Assembly (NCBI GenBank): GCA_963545265.1
Contig: CAUUHY010000003.1
Coordinates: 1-64,000, forward strand
DNA: 64,000 nucleotides
Direction: 5' to 3'
Source: CAJPPJ01 sp963545265
GTDB taxonomy: Bacteria; Bacillota_I; Bacilli_A; RF39; UBA660
The notes beneath the pieces are model-generated. The model ran no database searches. It worked only from the letters and a program-made list of their open reading frames with translations, and was not told the origin of the DNA. This document shows, piece by piece, positions 15,249 through 25,200 of this stretch. How positions within the stretch are numbered: position 1 is the first letter of the stretch; every line of letters begins with the position of its first letter. The translations under genes were made by a program, and so were the position numbers.

Positions 15249-15803
15249 ATGATAAAAACAAATAAATATGATACAAAAACTTTATATACTAAAAGACTGG
15301 TATTAAAAAAGGGGACGTCTAAAGACTCTATTAAAGTATATGAATATGATATGCTTAAGTGTAGGGCAGTAGCAGGGGAAGAAGTAATAGAGAAAGTTAA
15401 AAAACCAATTGATTTTATAGGAGAAGATTCTAAAAAATATTACGAAGATATAGCTAAAGAAAAGATGTTTGATTGGTATATCTTTTTAGATGATAAAATT
15501 CCAATTGGAAATATAACAGCTGATAGAGAAATTAAAAGTCTTAATTCTATTGAACTATCTTTTAATATGCATCCGGATTATTGGAGAAAAGGATATATGT
15601 CAGAAGCTGTTAGAAAAGTAATAGAATTTTTATTTGATAAAGGATATTCTAATATAATTATAGGATATGATACTGGAAATAAAAAATCAGAAGAATTTGC
15701 TAAAAAATTAGGATTTAAAGAATATAAAAAAATTAGTAATTCTTATCAAAAAAATGGAGTTAATATAGATACTTATTTAATGATTTTATCAAAAGATAAT
15801 TAA
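15249..15803 (+). CDS. GNAT-family acetyltransferase (RimJ/RimL type)
   Basis: 184 residues from the ATG at 15249; an upstream TTG at 15234, overlapping the gpmA stop, is the alternative start. The acetyl-CoA domain shows TKRLVLKKGT at the front, IPIGNITADRE in the beta-sheet core, the CoA-binding HPDYWRKGYMSEAVRKV and the C-terminal NKKSEEFAKKLGFKEY, as in RimJ/RimL enzymes that acetylate protein N-termini or small amines. The substrate cannot be inferred. It probably shares a transcript with gpmA and ends 4 bases before the promoter of the ileS T-box. Confidence 0.85.
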   Translation: MIKTNKYDTKTLYTKRLVLKKGTSKDSIKVYEYDMLKCRAVAGEEVIEKVKKPIDFIGEDSKKYYEDIAKEKMFDWYIFLDDKIPIGNITADREIKSLNSIELSFNMHPDYWRKGYMSEAVRKVIEFLFDKGYSNIIIGYDTGNKKSEEFAKKLGFKEYKKISNSYQKNGVNIDTYLMILSKDN

Positions 15804-15806
15804 CGG

Positions 15807-15835
15807 TTGAAAAAGTAAGATAAATATGCTAAATT
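15807..15835 (+). promoter_or_regulatory. Promoter of the T-box/ileS unit
   Basis: TTGAAA (15807-15812) and TAAATT (15830-15835) with a 17-base spacer; transcription would begin near 15842, at the start of the T-box leader. Confidence 0.7.
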
Positions 15836-15841
15836 AATATC

Positions 15842-16043
15842 ATCAAAACAGATGAGAAAGACGAAATTAAAGTTAGTTTTTTAAGAGAGTTGATGTTTGG
15901 TGAGAATCAATAAAACATTTAATTTAAATCACTTTTGATGTGCTTTAACTTATTAAAGCCGGTTAGAAACCGTTAACATGAATGAGTAATAAATTAAGGT
16001 GGTACCGCGGCATTTCGCCCTTATGAGGTATCATCTTTTTTTG
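15842..16043 (+). promoter_or_regulatory. T-box riboswitch, isoleucine specifier
   Basis: The conserved T-box sequence (AAGGTGGTACCGCGG) is at 15996-16010. Stem I shows the GAGAG then GTTGATGTTTGGTGAGAATC pattern around 15882-15909, and the specifier ATC (Ile) is at 15928-15930. The terminator pairs GGTGGTACC (15998-16006) with GGTATCATC (16027-16035), followed by seven T's; the same 5' half forms the antiterminator. Uncharged tRNA-Ile should therefore switch ileS on. Confidence 0.95.
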
Positions 16044-16058
16044 TTTAGAGGAGGAAAT

Positions 16059-19000
16059 ATGTTTAAAGAACTTGATAAAGAAAAAGTTAGTGTAGTTAAT
16101 GAAAAAATATATAACTACTGGGATGAACACGATATATTAAATAAAAGTAATCAAGGAAAAGATAAAAATTTTGTTTTTTATGATGGACCTGCGACTGCTA
16201 ATGGTATGCCTGGAATTCACCATATGATGGCGAAGTTATTAAAAGATTCAGTATGTAAATACTATTCTATGAATGGATATAAAGTAGATAGAAGAGTAGG
16301 ATGGGATACTCATGGTCTTCCAGTAGAAGTAGCAGTAGAAAAAGCACTAGGTTTTAGTGGAAAAGGTGATATTGAAAAATATGGAATAGAAGCATTTAAT
16401 AAAAAATGTAAAGATAGTGTATTAGCTAACGAGGCAGCATTCGTTGATTTTACACATAAAATGGGTCAATTAATAGATACTAAGAACCCATATATTACAT
16501 ATGATAATTCTTTTATTGAAACAGAATGGTGGATATTAAAAGAATATTATAAAGCTGGTTTAATATACGAAGGATTTAAAATATTACCATATTGTCCAAG
16601 ATGTGGAACTGGTCTTGCATCTCACGAAGTAGCACAAGGATATAAAAATGTTTCAGTTAATTCAGTATATATTCCATTTAAATTAAAAGATGAAGATAGT
16701 TATTTTCTTGTATGGACTACAACACCATGGACTTTAATAGCTAATGTTGCTCTTTGTGTTAATCCAGAAGAAACATATGTAAAAGTAGAATCTAAAGGAT
16801 ATAATTTTATCTTAGCTGAAAAATTAGTAGAAAAAGTAATAGGAAACGAATATAAAGTAATAGAAAAATATAGTGGTAAAGATTTAGAATATAAAGAATA
16901 TGAACAATTAATACCATCTATAAAGATGACTAAAAAAGCATTTATTGTTACAAATGATACTTATGTTACTATGGAAGATGGTACTGGTATAGTACATATG
17001 GCTCCTGCTTTTGGACAAGATGACTACGATGTATGTTTAAGATATGATTTAGAACTTATAAATCCAGTTAATTCAGAAGGTAAATATAAAGAAGGTCTTT
17101 GGAAAGATAGATTTGTTTTAGATCCGGAACTTGAAATAGATATAATTAAGTATTTGAAGGAAAACGATAAATTATTTAAAAAACAAAAGATAGAACATAA
17201 TTATCCACATTGTTGGAGATGCTCAACACCTTTAATGTATTATGCATCCCCTAGTTTATATATTAAAACAACAGCATATAAAGATGATGTAATTAAAGCT
17301 AATAAGACAGTTAATTGGTTTCCAAGTTATGTTGGTGAAAAAAGATTTGGTAATTGGTTAGAAAATATGGTTGACTGGGCAATATCTAGAAGTAGATATT
17401 GGGGAACACCAATACCTCTATGGAAATGTAGCTGTGGTCATCAAGAAATGATTGGTTCTATAGAAGAATTAAAAGAAAAAGCAGTTGAAGATATAAAAGA
17501 TATAGATTTACATAGACCATATGTAGATAATATTCATATTAAATGTGAAAAATGTGGAAAAGAAATGACTAGAATTCCAGAAGTAATGGATTGCTGGTTC
17601 GATAGTGGTGCTATGCCATTTGCTAGTTGTCATTATCCATTTGAAAATAAAGATTTCTTTGAAAAACATTTTCCAGCAGATTTTATATGTGAAGGAATAG
17701 ATCAAACTAGAGGATGGTTTAATTCACTTTTATTAATATCAGTATTTTTAAAGAAAAAAGCACCATATAAAAATGTTTTAGTTAATGACTTAGTTCTTGC
17801 AAAAGATGGAAGTAAAATGCATAAATCAAGAGGAAATGCAGTTAATCCATTTGGAGCGTTAGAAGAATTTGGAGCAGATGCAGTACGTTGGTTCTTCTTA
17901 TCAGCATCTCCTGTATGGACACCACTTAGATATGATGAAGAAGGTGTAAAAGAAATAAATACTAAGATGTTTTCAACACTTAAGAATACTTATAATTTCT
18001 TTAGTATGTATGCAAATATCGATTCTATTAATCCAAGTAGTTATGAAATAAATGATGAAGATTTAGAAGAAATAGATAGATGGATTATTTCTAAATATAA
18101 TAATTTAATAAAATATATAGAAAGTTCTATGAAGGAATTTGATTTAACAAAAGTTGTTAAGAAGATAACTAATTTTGTTAATGATGATTTATCTAACTGG
18201 TATATTAGAAGAAATAGAAAACGTTTCTGGTCTAAAGTAGAAGGAAATGAATTAAGTAAAAAAGTAGTATATAAAACAACTTATAATATTCTTTTAGGAT
18301 TATCTAAGTTAATAGCACCATTTTCTCCTTTCTTAGCAGAAGAAATATATATGAATTTAACTAATAAAGAATCTGTATTTTTAGATAGTTATCCAGTATG
18401 TGAAGATAAATATATAGATTTAAAACTAGAAGAAAAAATGGATTTAGTAAGAGATTTAATTACTTTAGGAAGAGGAGTTAGAGAAAATTCTAAGATTAAG
18501 ATAAGACAACCTCTTAGAAGAGCAATACTAGATATTTCTAATAAAGAAATTATTGGAGATTTAATAGATTTAATTAAAGAAGAACTAAATATTAAAGAAA
18601 TAGAGTTCGTATCTGATATGAGTAACTATATGAATATTAGTATTAAACCTAACTTTAAAGAACTAGGACCTAAATTTGGTAAGAATATTAAGTTAGTTAG
18701 TGATATCTTAAGTAATTTAGAAGAAAAAGACGTTAAATCTTTAGCTAGTGGAAAAGAAATAGTTATCTCAGTTTTAGGAGATGATTATACTATTAATTCT
18801 GATTTAGTAGAAGTTAGAGTAGATGTAAAAGAAAATTATAATGCAGCAAGAATATATGATACATATATAATAATAGATACTAATATTACTAAAGAATTAG
18901 AAGAAGAAGGAATAGCTAGAGAAATAATTAGTAAGATTCAAAATATAAGAAAAACTCAAGACTTTAATGTAGTAGATAGAATAGTAGTTAACTATAATAC

Positions 19001-19151
19001 AAATGAAGAATTAGTTAAAGAAGCTATATCTTCATACGAAGATGTTATAAAAAGAGAAACTTTATCTGATGAAGTAAACTTAACTGATTATAATGAAAAT
19101 AACTATGATATAAATGGTTATGAACTATACATCGAAGTATTAAAAAAATAA
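16059..19151 (+). CDS. ileS: Isoleucyl-tRNA synthetase, eukaryote-like (IleRS2) type
   Basis: 1030 residues. It charges tRNA-Ile and edits valine. The HIGH-type motif is NGMPGIHH near residue 48 and the KMSKS-type motif is SKMHKSRGN near 585. VGWDTHGLPVEV, the editing-domain TTTPWTLIANVA, zinc-type Cys pairs (YCPRCG, CSCG, CEKCGK) and a DUF5915-like C-terminal region are visible. PGIHH with GWDTHGLP and the C-terminal domain place it with the eukaryote-like IleRS2 group rather than the E. coli type; that group is generally insensitive to mupirocin. The ATG at 16059 follows GAGGAGGA; a longer reading from 15999 would start inside the T-box. Confidence 0.95.
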   Translation: MFKELDKEKVSVVNEKIYNYWDEHDILNKSNQGKDKNFVFYDGPATANGMPGIHHMMAKLLKDSVCKYYSMNGYKVDRRVGWDTHGLPVEVAVEKALGFSGKGDIEKYGIEAFNKKCKDSVLANEAAFVDFTHKMGQLIDTKNPYITYDNSFIETEWWILKEYYKAGLIYEGFKILPYCPRCGTGLASHEVAQGYKNVSVNSVYIPFKLKDEDSYFLVWTTTPWTLIANVALCVNPEETYVKVESKGYNFILAEKLVEKVIGNEYKVIEKYSGKDLEYKEYEQLIPSIKMTKKAFIVTNDTYVTMEDGTGIVHMAPAFGQDDYDVCLRYDLELINPVNSEGKYKEGLWKDRFVLDPELEIDIIKYLKENDKLFKKQKIEHNYPHCWRCSTPLMYYASPSLYIKTTAYKDDVIKANKTVNWFPSYVGEKRFGNWLENMVDWAISRSRYWGTPIPLWKCSCGHQEMIGSIEELKEKAVEDIKDIDLHRPYVDNIHIKCEKCGKEMTRIPEVMDCWFDSGAMPFASCHYPFENKDFFEKHFPADFICEGIDQTRGWFNSLLLISVFLKKKAPYKNVLVNDLVLAKDGSKMHKSRGNAVNPFGALEEFGADAVRWFFLSASPVWTPLRYDEEGVKEINTKMFSTLKNTYNFFSMYANIDSINPSSYEINDEDLEEIDRWIISKYNNLIKYIESSMKEFDLTKVVKKITNFVNDDLSNWYIRRNRKRFWSKVEGNELSKKVVYKTTYNILLGLSKLIAPFSPFLAEEIYMNLTNKESVFLDSYPVCEDKYIDLKLEEKMDLVRDLITLGRGVRENSKIKIRQPLRRAILDISNKEIIGDLIDLIKEELNIKEIEFVSDMSNYMNISIKPNFKELGPKFGKNIKLVSDILSNLEEKDVKSLASGKEIVISVLGDDYTINSDLVEVRVDVKENYNAARIYDTYIIIDTNITKELEEEGIAREIISKIQNIRKTQDFNVVDRIVVNYNTNEELVKEAISSYEDVIKRETLSDEVNLTDYNENNYDINGYELYIEVLKK

Positions 19152-19157
19152 AAAAAC

Positions 19158-19186
19158 TTGAAATATTAATTTAAATAATATATTAT
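19158..19186 (+). promoter_or_regulatory. Promoter of the WXG100 gene
   Basis: TTGAAA (19158-19163), a 17-base spacer and TATTAT (19181-19186), 27 bases before the start codon. Confidence 0.65.
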
Positions 19187-19212
19187 TTATTTAGAATAGT
19201 AGAGGTGAAAAT

Positions 19213-19515
19213 ATGTCAGATACAGTATTAATAGATAATAGAGAAAATTCAGAAGCAATAGCAAAAAATATTAATGGATTATCAGAAAAAATTGATGAAA
19301 ATTTTACTAAAGCATCAAATTTGTTCTTAAATGGAGATCCAAGTGAATGGGCTGGAAAAGATGCAGATTCATATAAGCAAAAACTACAAGACTTAAAGGT
19401 AAAAGTAACTTCAAGTATAGAGGATGTTAAAAATCTTTCTACTCAAATAGAAAGAACTTCAAGCCAAATACATGAGCAAGATACTCAAAATGAAGGTACA
19501 GCAAAAAATCTTTAA
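19213..19515 (+). CDS. WXG100-family (ESAT-6-like) protein
   Basis: 100 residues, the standard family length. Two predicted helices are joined by the turn EWAGKDADSY, with W46-A47-G48 as the WxG motif in the central position. No signal peptide. WXG100 proteins form helical-hairpin dimers and are exported by type VII (EssC/YukB) systems, or act as partners of larger toxins. No EssC-like ATPase or toxin gene adjoins it: it has its own promoter, ribosome site (AGAGGTG) and terminator. Whether it is secreted in this organism is therefore open. Confidence 0.85.
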   Translation: MSDTVLIDNRENSEAIAKNINGLSEKIDENFTKASNLFLNGDPSEWAGKDADSYKQKLQDLKVKVTSSIEDVKNLSTQIERTSSQIHEQDTQNEGTAKNL

Positions 19516-19517
19516 GA

Positions 19518-19550
19518 AGATTATAAATAATATTTATAATCTTTTTTTTA
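19518..19550 (+). terminator. Rho-independent terminator
   Basis: An 11-bp perfect A/T-rich stem (19518-19528 with 19532-19542) with a small loop, followed by a T tract. Confidence 0.85.
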
Positions 19551-19588
19551 TTCTTTAAATGTGGTTAAATATACATAAAGGTGAAGTT

Positions 19589-20815
19589 ATGTATATTTTA
19601 AATCCAAAAGATAAATTTACAATAATTAATAAATCTAACTCTACTGATTATGATAAGAAAATATTAACTGACTTATATCAACCAATTATAGGATCGTTAT
19701 CTATACTTATTTATATGACTTTATTTAATCAAGTAAAAGCAGATACTTTATTAAGTAAAGAATTAGATCATGAATCCTTACTTAGGATACTTGGTATTAA
19801 TATTGATTTATTTAGGATAAATAAAGAAAAATTAGAAGGAATAGGTTTAATTAAGACCTATAAAAAATCAAGTGAATTTATTTATGTTTTATATAAACCA
19901 CTTGATGCATTTAGTTTTTTTAATAATTTGTTATTAAATACACTTTTATATAATAATCTAGGAAATAAGCTTTATAAAAATATTTTAAAAGAATATAAAG
20001 ATATAAAGATAGATTTAAGTGAATATAGTGATGTTACTAAAAGTTTTGATCAAGTATTTAAAACAACATCATTATTAACATTAAATAATTCTAATGTTAT
20101 TAATTATGAATCTGCTAAGATGAAGATGGCTAGTGTAATAGATTTTGATTTTGTTTTAGAAGGATTACCTAATATATCGGAAAGTTTAAAAGAAGATTTG
20201 AATAATATAGCATTTTTATATAATTTAAAAGATTCAGAATTAAGAGATTTAGTTTTATTCTCGGTAAATACTAAAAATACAGTAGATTTAGACATTTTAA
20301 TAAATAGAGCAAGAGATTTATATGTCTTTGAAAATTCATCTTTACCAACTTTAAAATATATAAGAATGAAAACAACTGATGAGAATGAAAGTAAAAAAGA
20401 TAAACTTATTAGAACTTTTGAGAACACATCACCATTTGTATATTTAAAAAGTAAATATAAGTCCGGTAGTCCTACTAAGGTAGAGATGAAGATAATAGAG
20501 GATTTACTTTTAAAAAGTAAGATGGAACCAGAAGTTATAAACGTATTAATTTCGTATGTATTAAAAGTTAATAATCAAAAGTTTACTAAAAACTATGTTG
20601 ATACTATAGCAAGTCAGTGGTTAAGACTTGGGATAAAAACAGCAGAAGCAGCAATGAAACACTGTACAGAATTTAAAAATACAACTAATAAAAAAGTAAA
20701 AGTAACTAGTAGTAAAAAACAAATGGAAATATTACCAGAGTGGTTTGATCAGAAGCAAGAAAAAGAACTGTCGAATGATGAATCATTAAAAGATTTGTTA
20801 AATAGTATAAATTAA
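19589..20815 (+). CDS. dnaB: DnaB/DnaD-type replication initiation protein (Bacillus DnaB-like)
   Basis: 408 residues. The N-terminal winged-helix region (DLYQPIIGSLSILIYMTLF) is the hallmark of Bacillus-type DnaB, which with DnaD and DnaI loads the replicative helicase at the origin; it is not the helicase called DnaB in E. coli. The C-terminal DnaB_2 domain is seen as SPFVYLKSKYKSG and DTIASQWLRLGIKTAEAA. Residues after about 360 are Lys-rich. I start at 19589 after AAGGTGAAG; the ATG at 19559 has no site. dnaI usually follows in Bacillota but here serS does, 10 bases downstream. Confidence 0.88.
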   Translation: MYILNPKDKFTIINKSNSTDYDKKILTDLYQPIIGSLSILIYMTLFNQVKADTLLSKELDHESLLRILGINIDLFRINKEKLEGIGLIKTYKKSSEFIYVLYKPLDAFSFFNNLLLNTLLYNNLGNKLYKNILKEYKDIKIDLSEYSDVTKSFDQVFKTTSLLTLNNSNVINYESAKMKMASVIDFDFVLEGLPNISESLKEDLNNIAFLYNLKDSELRDLVLFSVNTKNTVDLDILINRARDLYVFENSSLPTLKYIRMKTTDENESKKDKLIRTFENTSPFVYLKSKYKSGSPTKVEMKIIEDLLLKSKMEPEVINVLISYVLKVNNQKFTKNYVDTIASQWLRLGIKTAEAAMKHCTEFKNTTNKKVKVTSSKKQMEILPEWFDQKQEKELSNDESLKDLLNSIN

Positions 20816-20825
20816 GGAGAAAATT

Positions 20826-22118
20826 ATGTTAGATATAAAATTTATAAGAGAAAATAAAGAATTAGTAAAAGAAAATATAAAGAAAAAATTTCAAGATGAA
20901 AAATTACCTCTAGTTGATGAAGTAATAGATTTAGATATAAAAATAAGAGATTTAAAACAAAAAGGAGATAACTTAAGACAAGAAAGAAATAATATATCTA
21001 GTAAAATAGGTTTACTTGTAAAAGAAGGAAAAAAAGAAGAGATAGAAAATAATAAAAATAAAGTTAGTGAAATTAATAAGACTCTTATAGATATAGAAAA
21101 AGAGGAAGAAGAACTAAGTAAAGTATTAAAAAATAATATGTTAGTTATTCCTCAAATTATGGATAAGACTGTACCTATTGGAAAAGATGATAGTCAAAAT
21201 GTTGAAGTAGAAAGATTTGGAGAAGCATTTACAAGAGATTATGAAATACCATATCATGCAGATATTTGTGAAAGCTTAGCAGGACTTGATAAAGAATCTG
21301 CTGGAAGAACTAGTGGTAATGGATTTTATTATTTAGTAGGTGATATAGCAAGACTTCACGAAGCTACAATAGCATATGCAAGAGATTTTATGATTAATAA
21401 AGGATTTACATACTGTATTCCACCATTTATGATTCATAGTGATGTAGTAACAGGAGTTATGTCATTTCCTGAAATGGAAGCAATGATGTATAAAATAGAA
21501 AATGAAGATTTGTATTTAATAGGTACATCAGAACACTCTATGATAGGTAAATTTCAAGGACAAATAATAGATGAAACAAAATTACCTATAGCTATGACTT
21601 CATATTCTCCATGTTTTAGAAAAGAAGTAGGAGCTCATGGTATAGAAGAAAGAGGACTTTATAGAGTTCATCAATTTGAAAAACAAGAGATGATAGTACT
21701 TTGTAAGCCAGAAGATGCTATGACTTGGTATAACAAAATGTGGAGTTATACAGTAGAATTCTTCAGAAGTATGGATTTATCAGTTAGAACTTTAGAATGT
21801 TGTAGTGGGGATTTAGCAGACTTAAAAGTTAAATCATGTGATGTTGAAGCATGGAGTCCAAGACAACAAAAATACTTTGAAGTTGGAAGTTGTTCTACAT
21901 TAGGAGATGCACAAGCTAGAAGACTTGGTATAAGAATGAAGACTGAAAAAGGTAATGAATATGTTGCAACTTTAAATAATACAGTAATAGCAAGTCCTAG
22001 ATCACTTATTGCAATACTTGAACAAAATTATCAAGAAGATGGAAGTGTTAATATACCAAAAGTATTACAACCATATATGGGTGGTTTAGAAGTTATAAGA
22101 CCAAAAGAAGATAAGTAA
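20826..22118 (+). CDS. serS: Seryl-tRNA synthetase
   Basis: 430 residues. It charges tRNA-Ser. The N-terminal antiparallel coiled-coil arm (about 30-100, very rich in Lys/Glu) grips the tRNA. Class II motif 2 is CFRKEVGAHGIEERGLYRVH near 264 and motif 3 is NTVIASPRSLIAILEQNYQ near 389; the TSEHSMIG and STLGDAQARRL stretches are also family hallmarks. AAGGAGA precedes the ATG. It is 10 bases from dnaB and probably co-transcribed with it; no T-box is seen. Confidence 0.97.
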   Translation: MLDIKFIRENKELVKENIKKKFQDEKLPLVDEVIDLDIKIRDLKQKGDNLRQERNNISSKIGLLVKEGKKEEIENNKNKVSEINKTLIDIEKEEEELSKVLKNNMLVIPQIMDKTVPIGKDDSQNVEVERFGEAFTRDYEIPYHADICESLAGLDKESAGRTSGNGFYYLVGDIARLHEATIAYARDFMINKGFTYCIPPFMIHSDVVTGVMSFPEMEAMMYKIENEDLYLIGTSEHSMIGKFQGQIIDETKLPIAMTSYSPCFRKEVGAHGIEERGLYRVHQFEKQEMIVLCKPEDAMTWYNKMWSYTVEFFRSMDLSVRTLECCSGDLADLKVKSCDVEAWSPRQQKYFEVGSCSTLGDAQARRLGIRMKTEKGNEYVATLNNTVIASPRSLIAILEQNYQEDGSVNIPKVLQPYMGGLEVIRPKEDK

Positions 22119-22149
22119 AATATAGAATTTTTAATTCTATATTTTTTTT
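22118..22149 (+). terminator. Rho-independent terminator
   Basis: AAATATAGAATT (22118-22129) pairs with AATTCTATATTT (22133-22144), followed by a T run. Confidence 0.85.
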
Positions 22150-22204
22150 AAACTTTATAATTTAGTGAAAAAATGATATATAATATTATAGAAAGAAAGA
22201 TATA

Positions 22205-25200
22205 ATGAAATTAAATATAGAAGAATTTAGAAAGAAAAAAATAGAAATTATAAACTTAAAAAATGAACTTGATAAAATTGATGTTGAAATTTTTAAGAAG
22301 AATTTCCTTGTTTTTTATTACGGTTTAGAAAGAGAATTATTCTCGTATGATTTAAGTGATATTCCCTCTAGTGAATGGGAAGGTATAACTATATTAGCTG
22401 ATGAAAATAATGTAATGGATTTATCAAAAACAAAAGCAAACGTGAATATAGACCAATTTAAAAATTTTAAATATGTAAAGTTAAGTGGATTAGATATTGT
22501 AAAGAATATTAGAAAGAAAATAATTGATGGTAATCTTCCTTTAGATATTAATATATACAATGAGGAATTTATTGATGAAAATAAAGATTTGTTTTTAATA
22601 GATGTAGAAATTCCAAAAGATGTGAAAAAAAATTTTTTTAGAAGAACTTTAAGTATAAAAGAATTTATAGAATACGAAGAAATATTTAATAGATTTCCAA
22701 TAGATAATTTTTTAAATTTAGAACTAGAAATATCTCAAAATATTAAAGAAAATTATCCTTTAGGAGAATATCAAAAGATTATATTAAAATATAAAGATTT
22801 TTTTTATAAATTAAGTAGCATAAGAGATTTAATAACTTTTAATTATTATTTTATTCCAGAAGCGAATTTAGAAGAGTCTTTTATAAAAGCAGCTAAAAAA
22901 TATATAATAAATTACCGTTGGGTTGATGATACATTAAAAATGCCAGAATGGGCTAAATCTTTAAATTTTGATATTGTTGAAAATTTAACAAATGTAGAAG
23001 AGCTTTTTAATTATAACTATAATACATTTTTAAAAAATTTATCTAGAGAAAAAATAATACAATATTTTACTCCTGAATACTTAAGAAAATTAGAAGAAGA
23101 AACTAATCTTTTTAGTAAAAGTAATTTTGAAATATTTAATATAATAGAAAAGTATATATTAGAGTCGAAACTTGAAATTAATTATAGTAAACCTATAAAA
23201 AATTATGAAGAATTTGAAAAAAAATTTCTTTTATATCTTGAAATTAATAGAAAATTAGGAAATTTTTATGAAATTATAGATTATAATTTAGTAACTAAAG
23301 CTTTACATAAAAAATATCCGGAACTTTTTCTTGATCAAGAAATACCATTAGAATTAAAGGAACTTTTTAACTCTGGTAATCTTAATGTAAAAAGTTTATA
23401 TTTCAAAGATGAATATATAAAATATTTAAAGGATAAAAATTTAATAGAACTTTTAAAGTTAAGACCATTTTTATTACTATCTGAAGGAGAATATTTTTCT
23501 TCGTATAATAAAAGTTTTTTTGAAAAATATATTGAATTATATGGTAATGAAAATTTTTTAAAATTATGTACTGAATATGGTCCATTTGTTTCTTATATTG
23601 GAGTACTTAATCAATTAGAAATAGATGATAATAAAGAAGTAGTTGATAAAAGAATAATGGAAGCAATATATAATGTTATTCTTTCTGGTAGAACTTATTT
23701 TGATTCTTTTCATTATAAAAAATTAGAAAAAAATAAAAATTTTTTTAATAAATATAAAGATTTGTTTGTAGATTTTAAAGAAATTTTAAATTTAACTAAT
23801 GAAGAAAATGAAATGTTAAAAAATCTTTGTTATGAAGGTTTATTAAAACCTGAATACATAAGAGATTATCCTAAATTAAAAGAATATTTAAAAGATAAAA
23901 GATTATTTTTGTTTTTTCAAAAAGATATAAATTCAAGTAATTTAATAATTGAATTAGGTAAAGACAAATTTTTATCTTTGGCAGAAAAGTTTGGTAAATA
24001 TATAGATGCTGTAACTATTCAAGATATTAAAAATTTAAATAATACAAGTAATTTGGAAGAAGATATAAAAAATATTATCATTAAAAAATGTTTATCTGGT
24101 GAGTATATATATGAAGAAAATGTACCATTCTTTTTAAAAGAAAATGCTAAAGATTTGTTTTTAAGAGAAGATGCTCCAGAAGAATTAAAAAAATATTTTT
24201 ATGCAAACGAAGGAAAATATTTAGATTTTAAGATTTTAAAAGAAAATTTTAATGAGTGGAAAGAATATTTAACAAAAGAACAAATTAAATTAGCAATTTT
24301 AAAAAATCCTGCTACTAGAAATCAAATAAAAGAATATTTAGAAAAATTTGGTTTAGAAAAAGCTTTAAGATTAGCACTTAAAAATCCAGATAATGTTAAT
24401 TATATGATTGAACACTCCTATATAAATATTTTGGATTTATGGTATTCTAAAACAGGAGAGACTTTTGTTCCAAATAAGACAATAATGCTTAATTTTCCTG
24501 AAGAAGATATTGATAAATTTTTAATTTCTGGTAAATATTGGTCTACACTTATGAGGTTAGAATATTATTCTTTAACTCAAAATAAAACAATATCTTTGAT
24601 AAAGCTATCTTATTTATTTGGGATATTTGATCAAGACAAAAAAGGCTTTGATAATTTATATGCTATACTTACGTCTATACCTAAAATTATTTATAATGAT
24701 CAAAAAGAAATAGTAGAAAAAATAAAAAATGATGTAAACAACTTGTTTCGTGAAGAATTAGAAAAAACTTTAACTAAAGATAAAATAGAGTTTGTAGATG
24801 GTAATTTGTTTGATTTTTTTTATAAAAAAGATGACTTAGATAATTATAAAGTAAAAATTAATTTTGATTTATGTCCTAACACTGGAAAATTATTTAGAAA
24901 AATTATTCAAAAATATAATGAACTTCCAATACTAACTCCTGATAAAGTAGAAAAAATCTTTTTTGATTTTCCATATAAAAATGATGAAAAATTTAGAGAA
25001 TTTTTTATAAAAAATTTAGATTCTATTTTAAGAAATCACAACGAAAATAGTGCTTTAATTAGTGATGTTGCTAAAAATTTTGAAAAAATAAGAATAATAA
25101 ATAGTAATAGAAAGTTAACCTTAAATAGAGCTATTTCTTATATATCTAGTGCAAATTATGAAAATATTAATTATGGAAATGAAGCTTTAGCTAGAACATC

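Noticed and set aside
15999..16058. Earlier start for ileS
   Set aside because: These bases are the T-box antiterminator and terminator; the ATG at 16059 has GAGGAGGA and begins the conserved protein.
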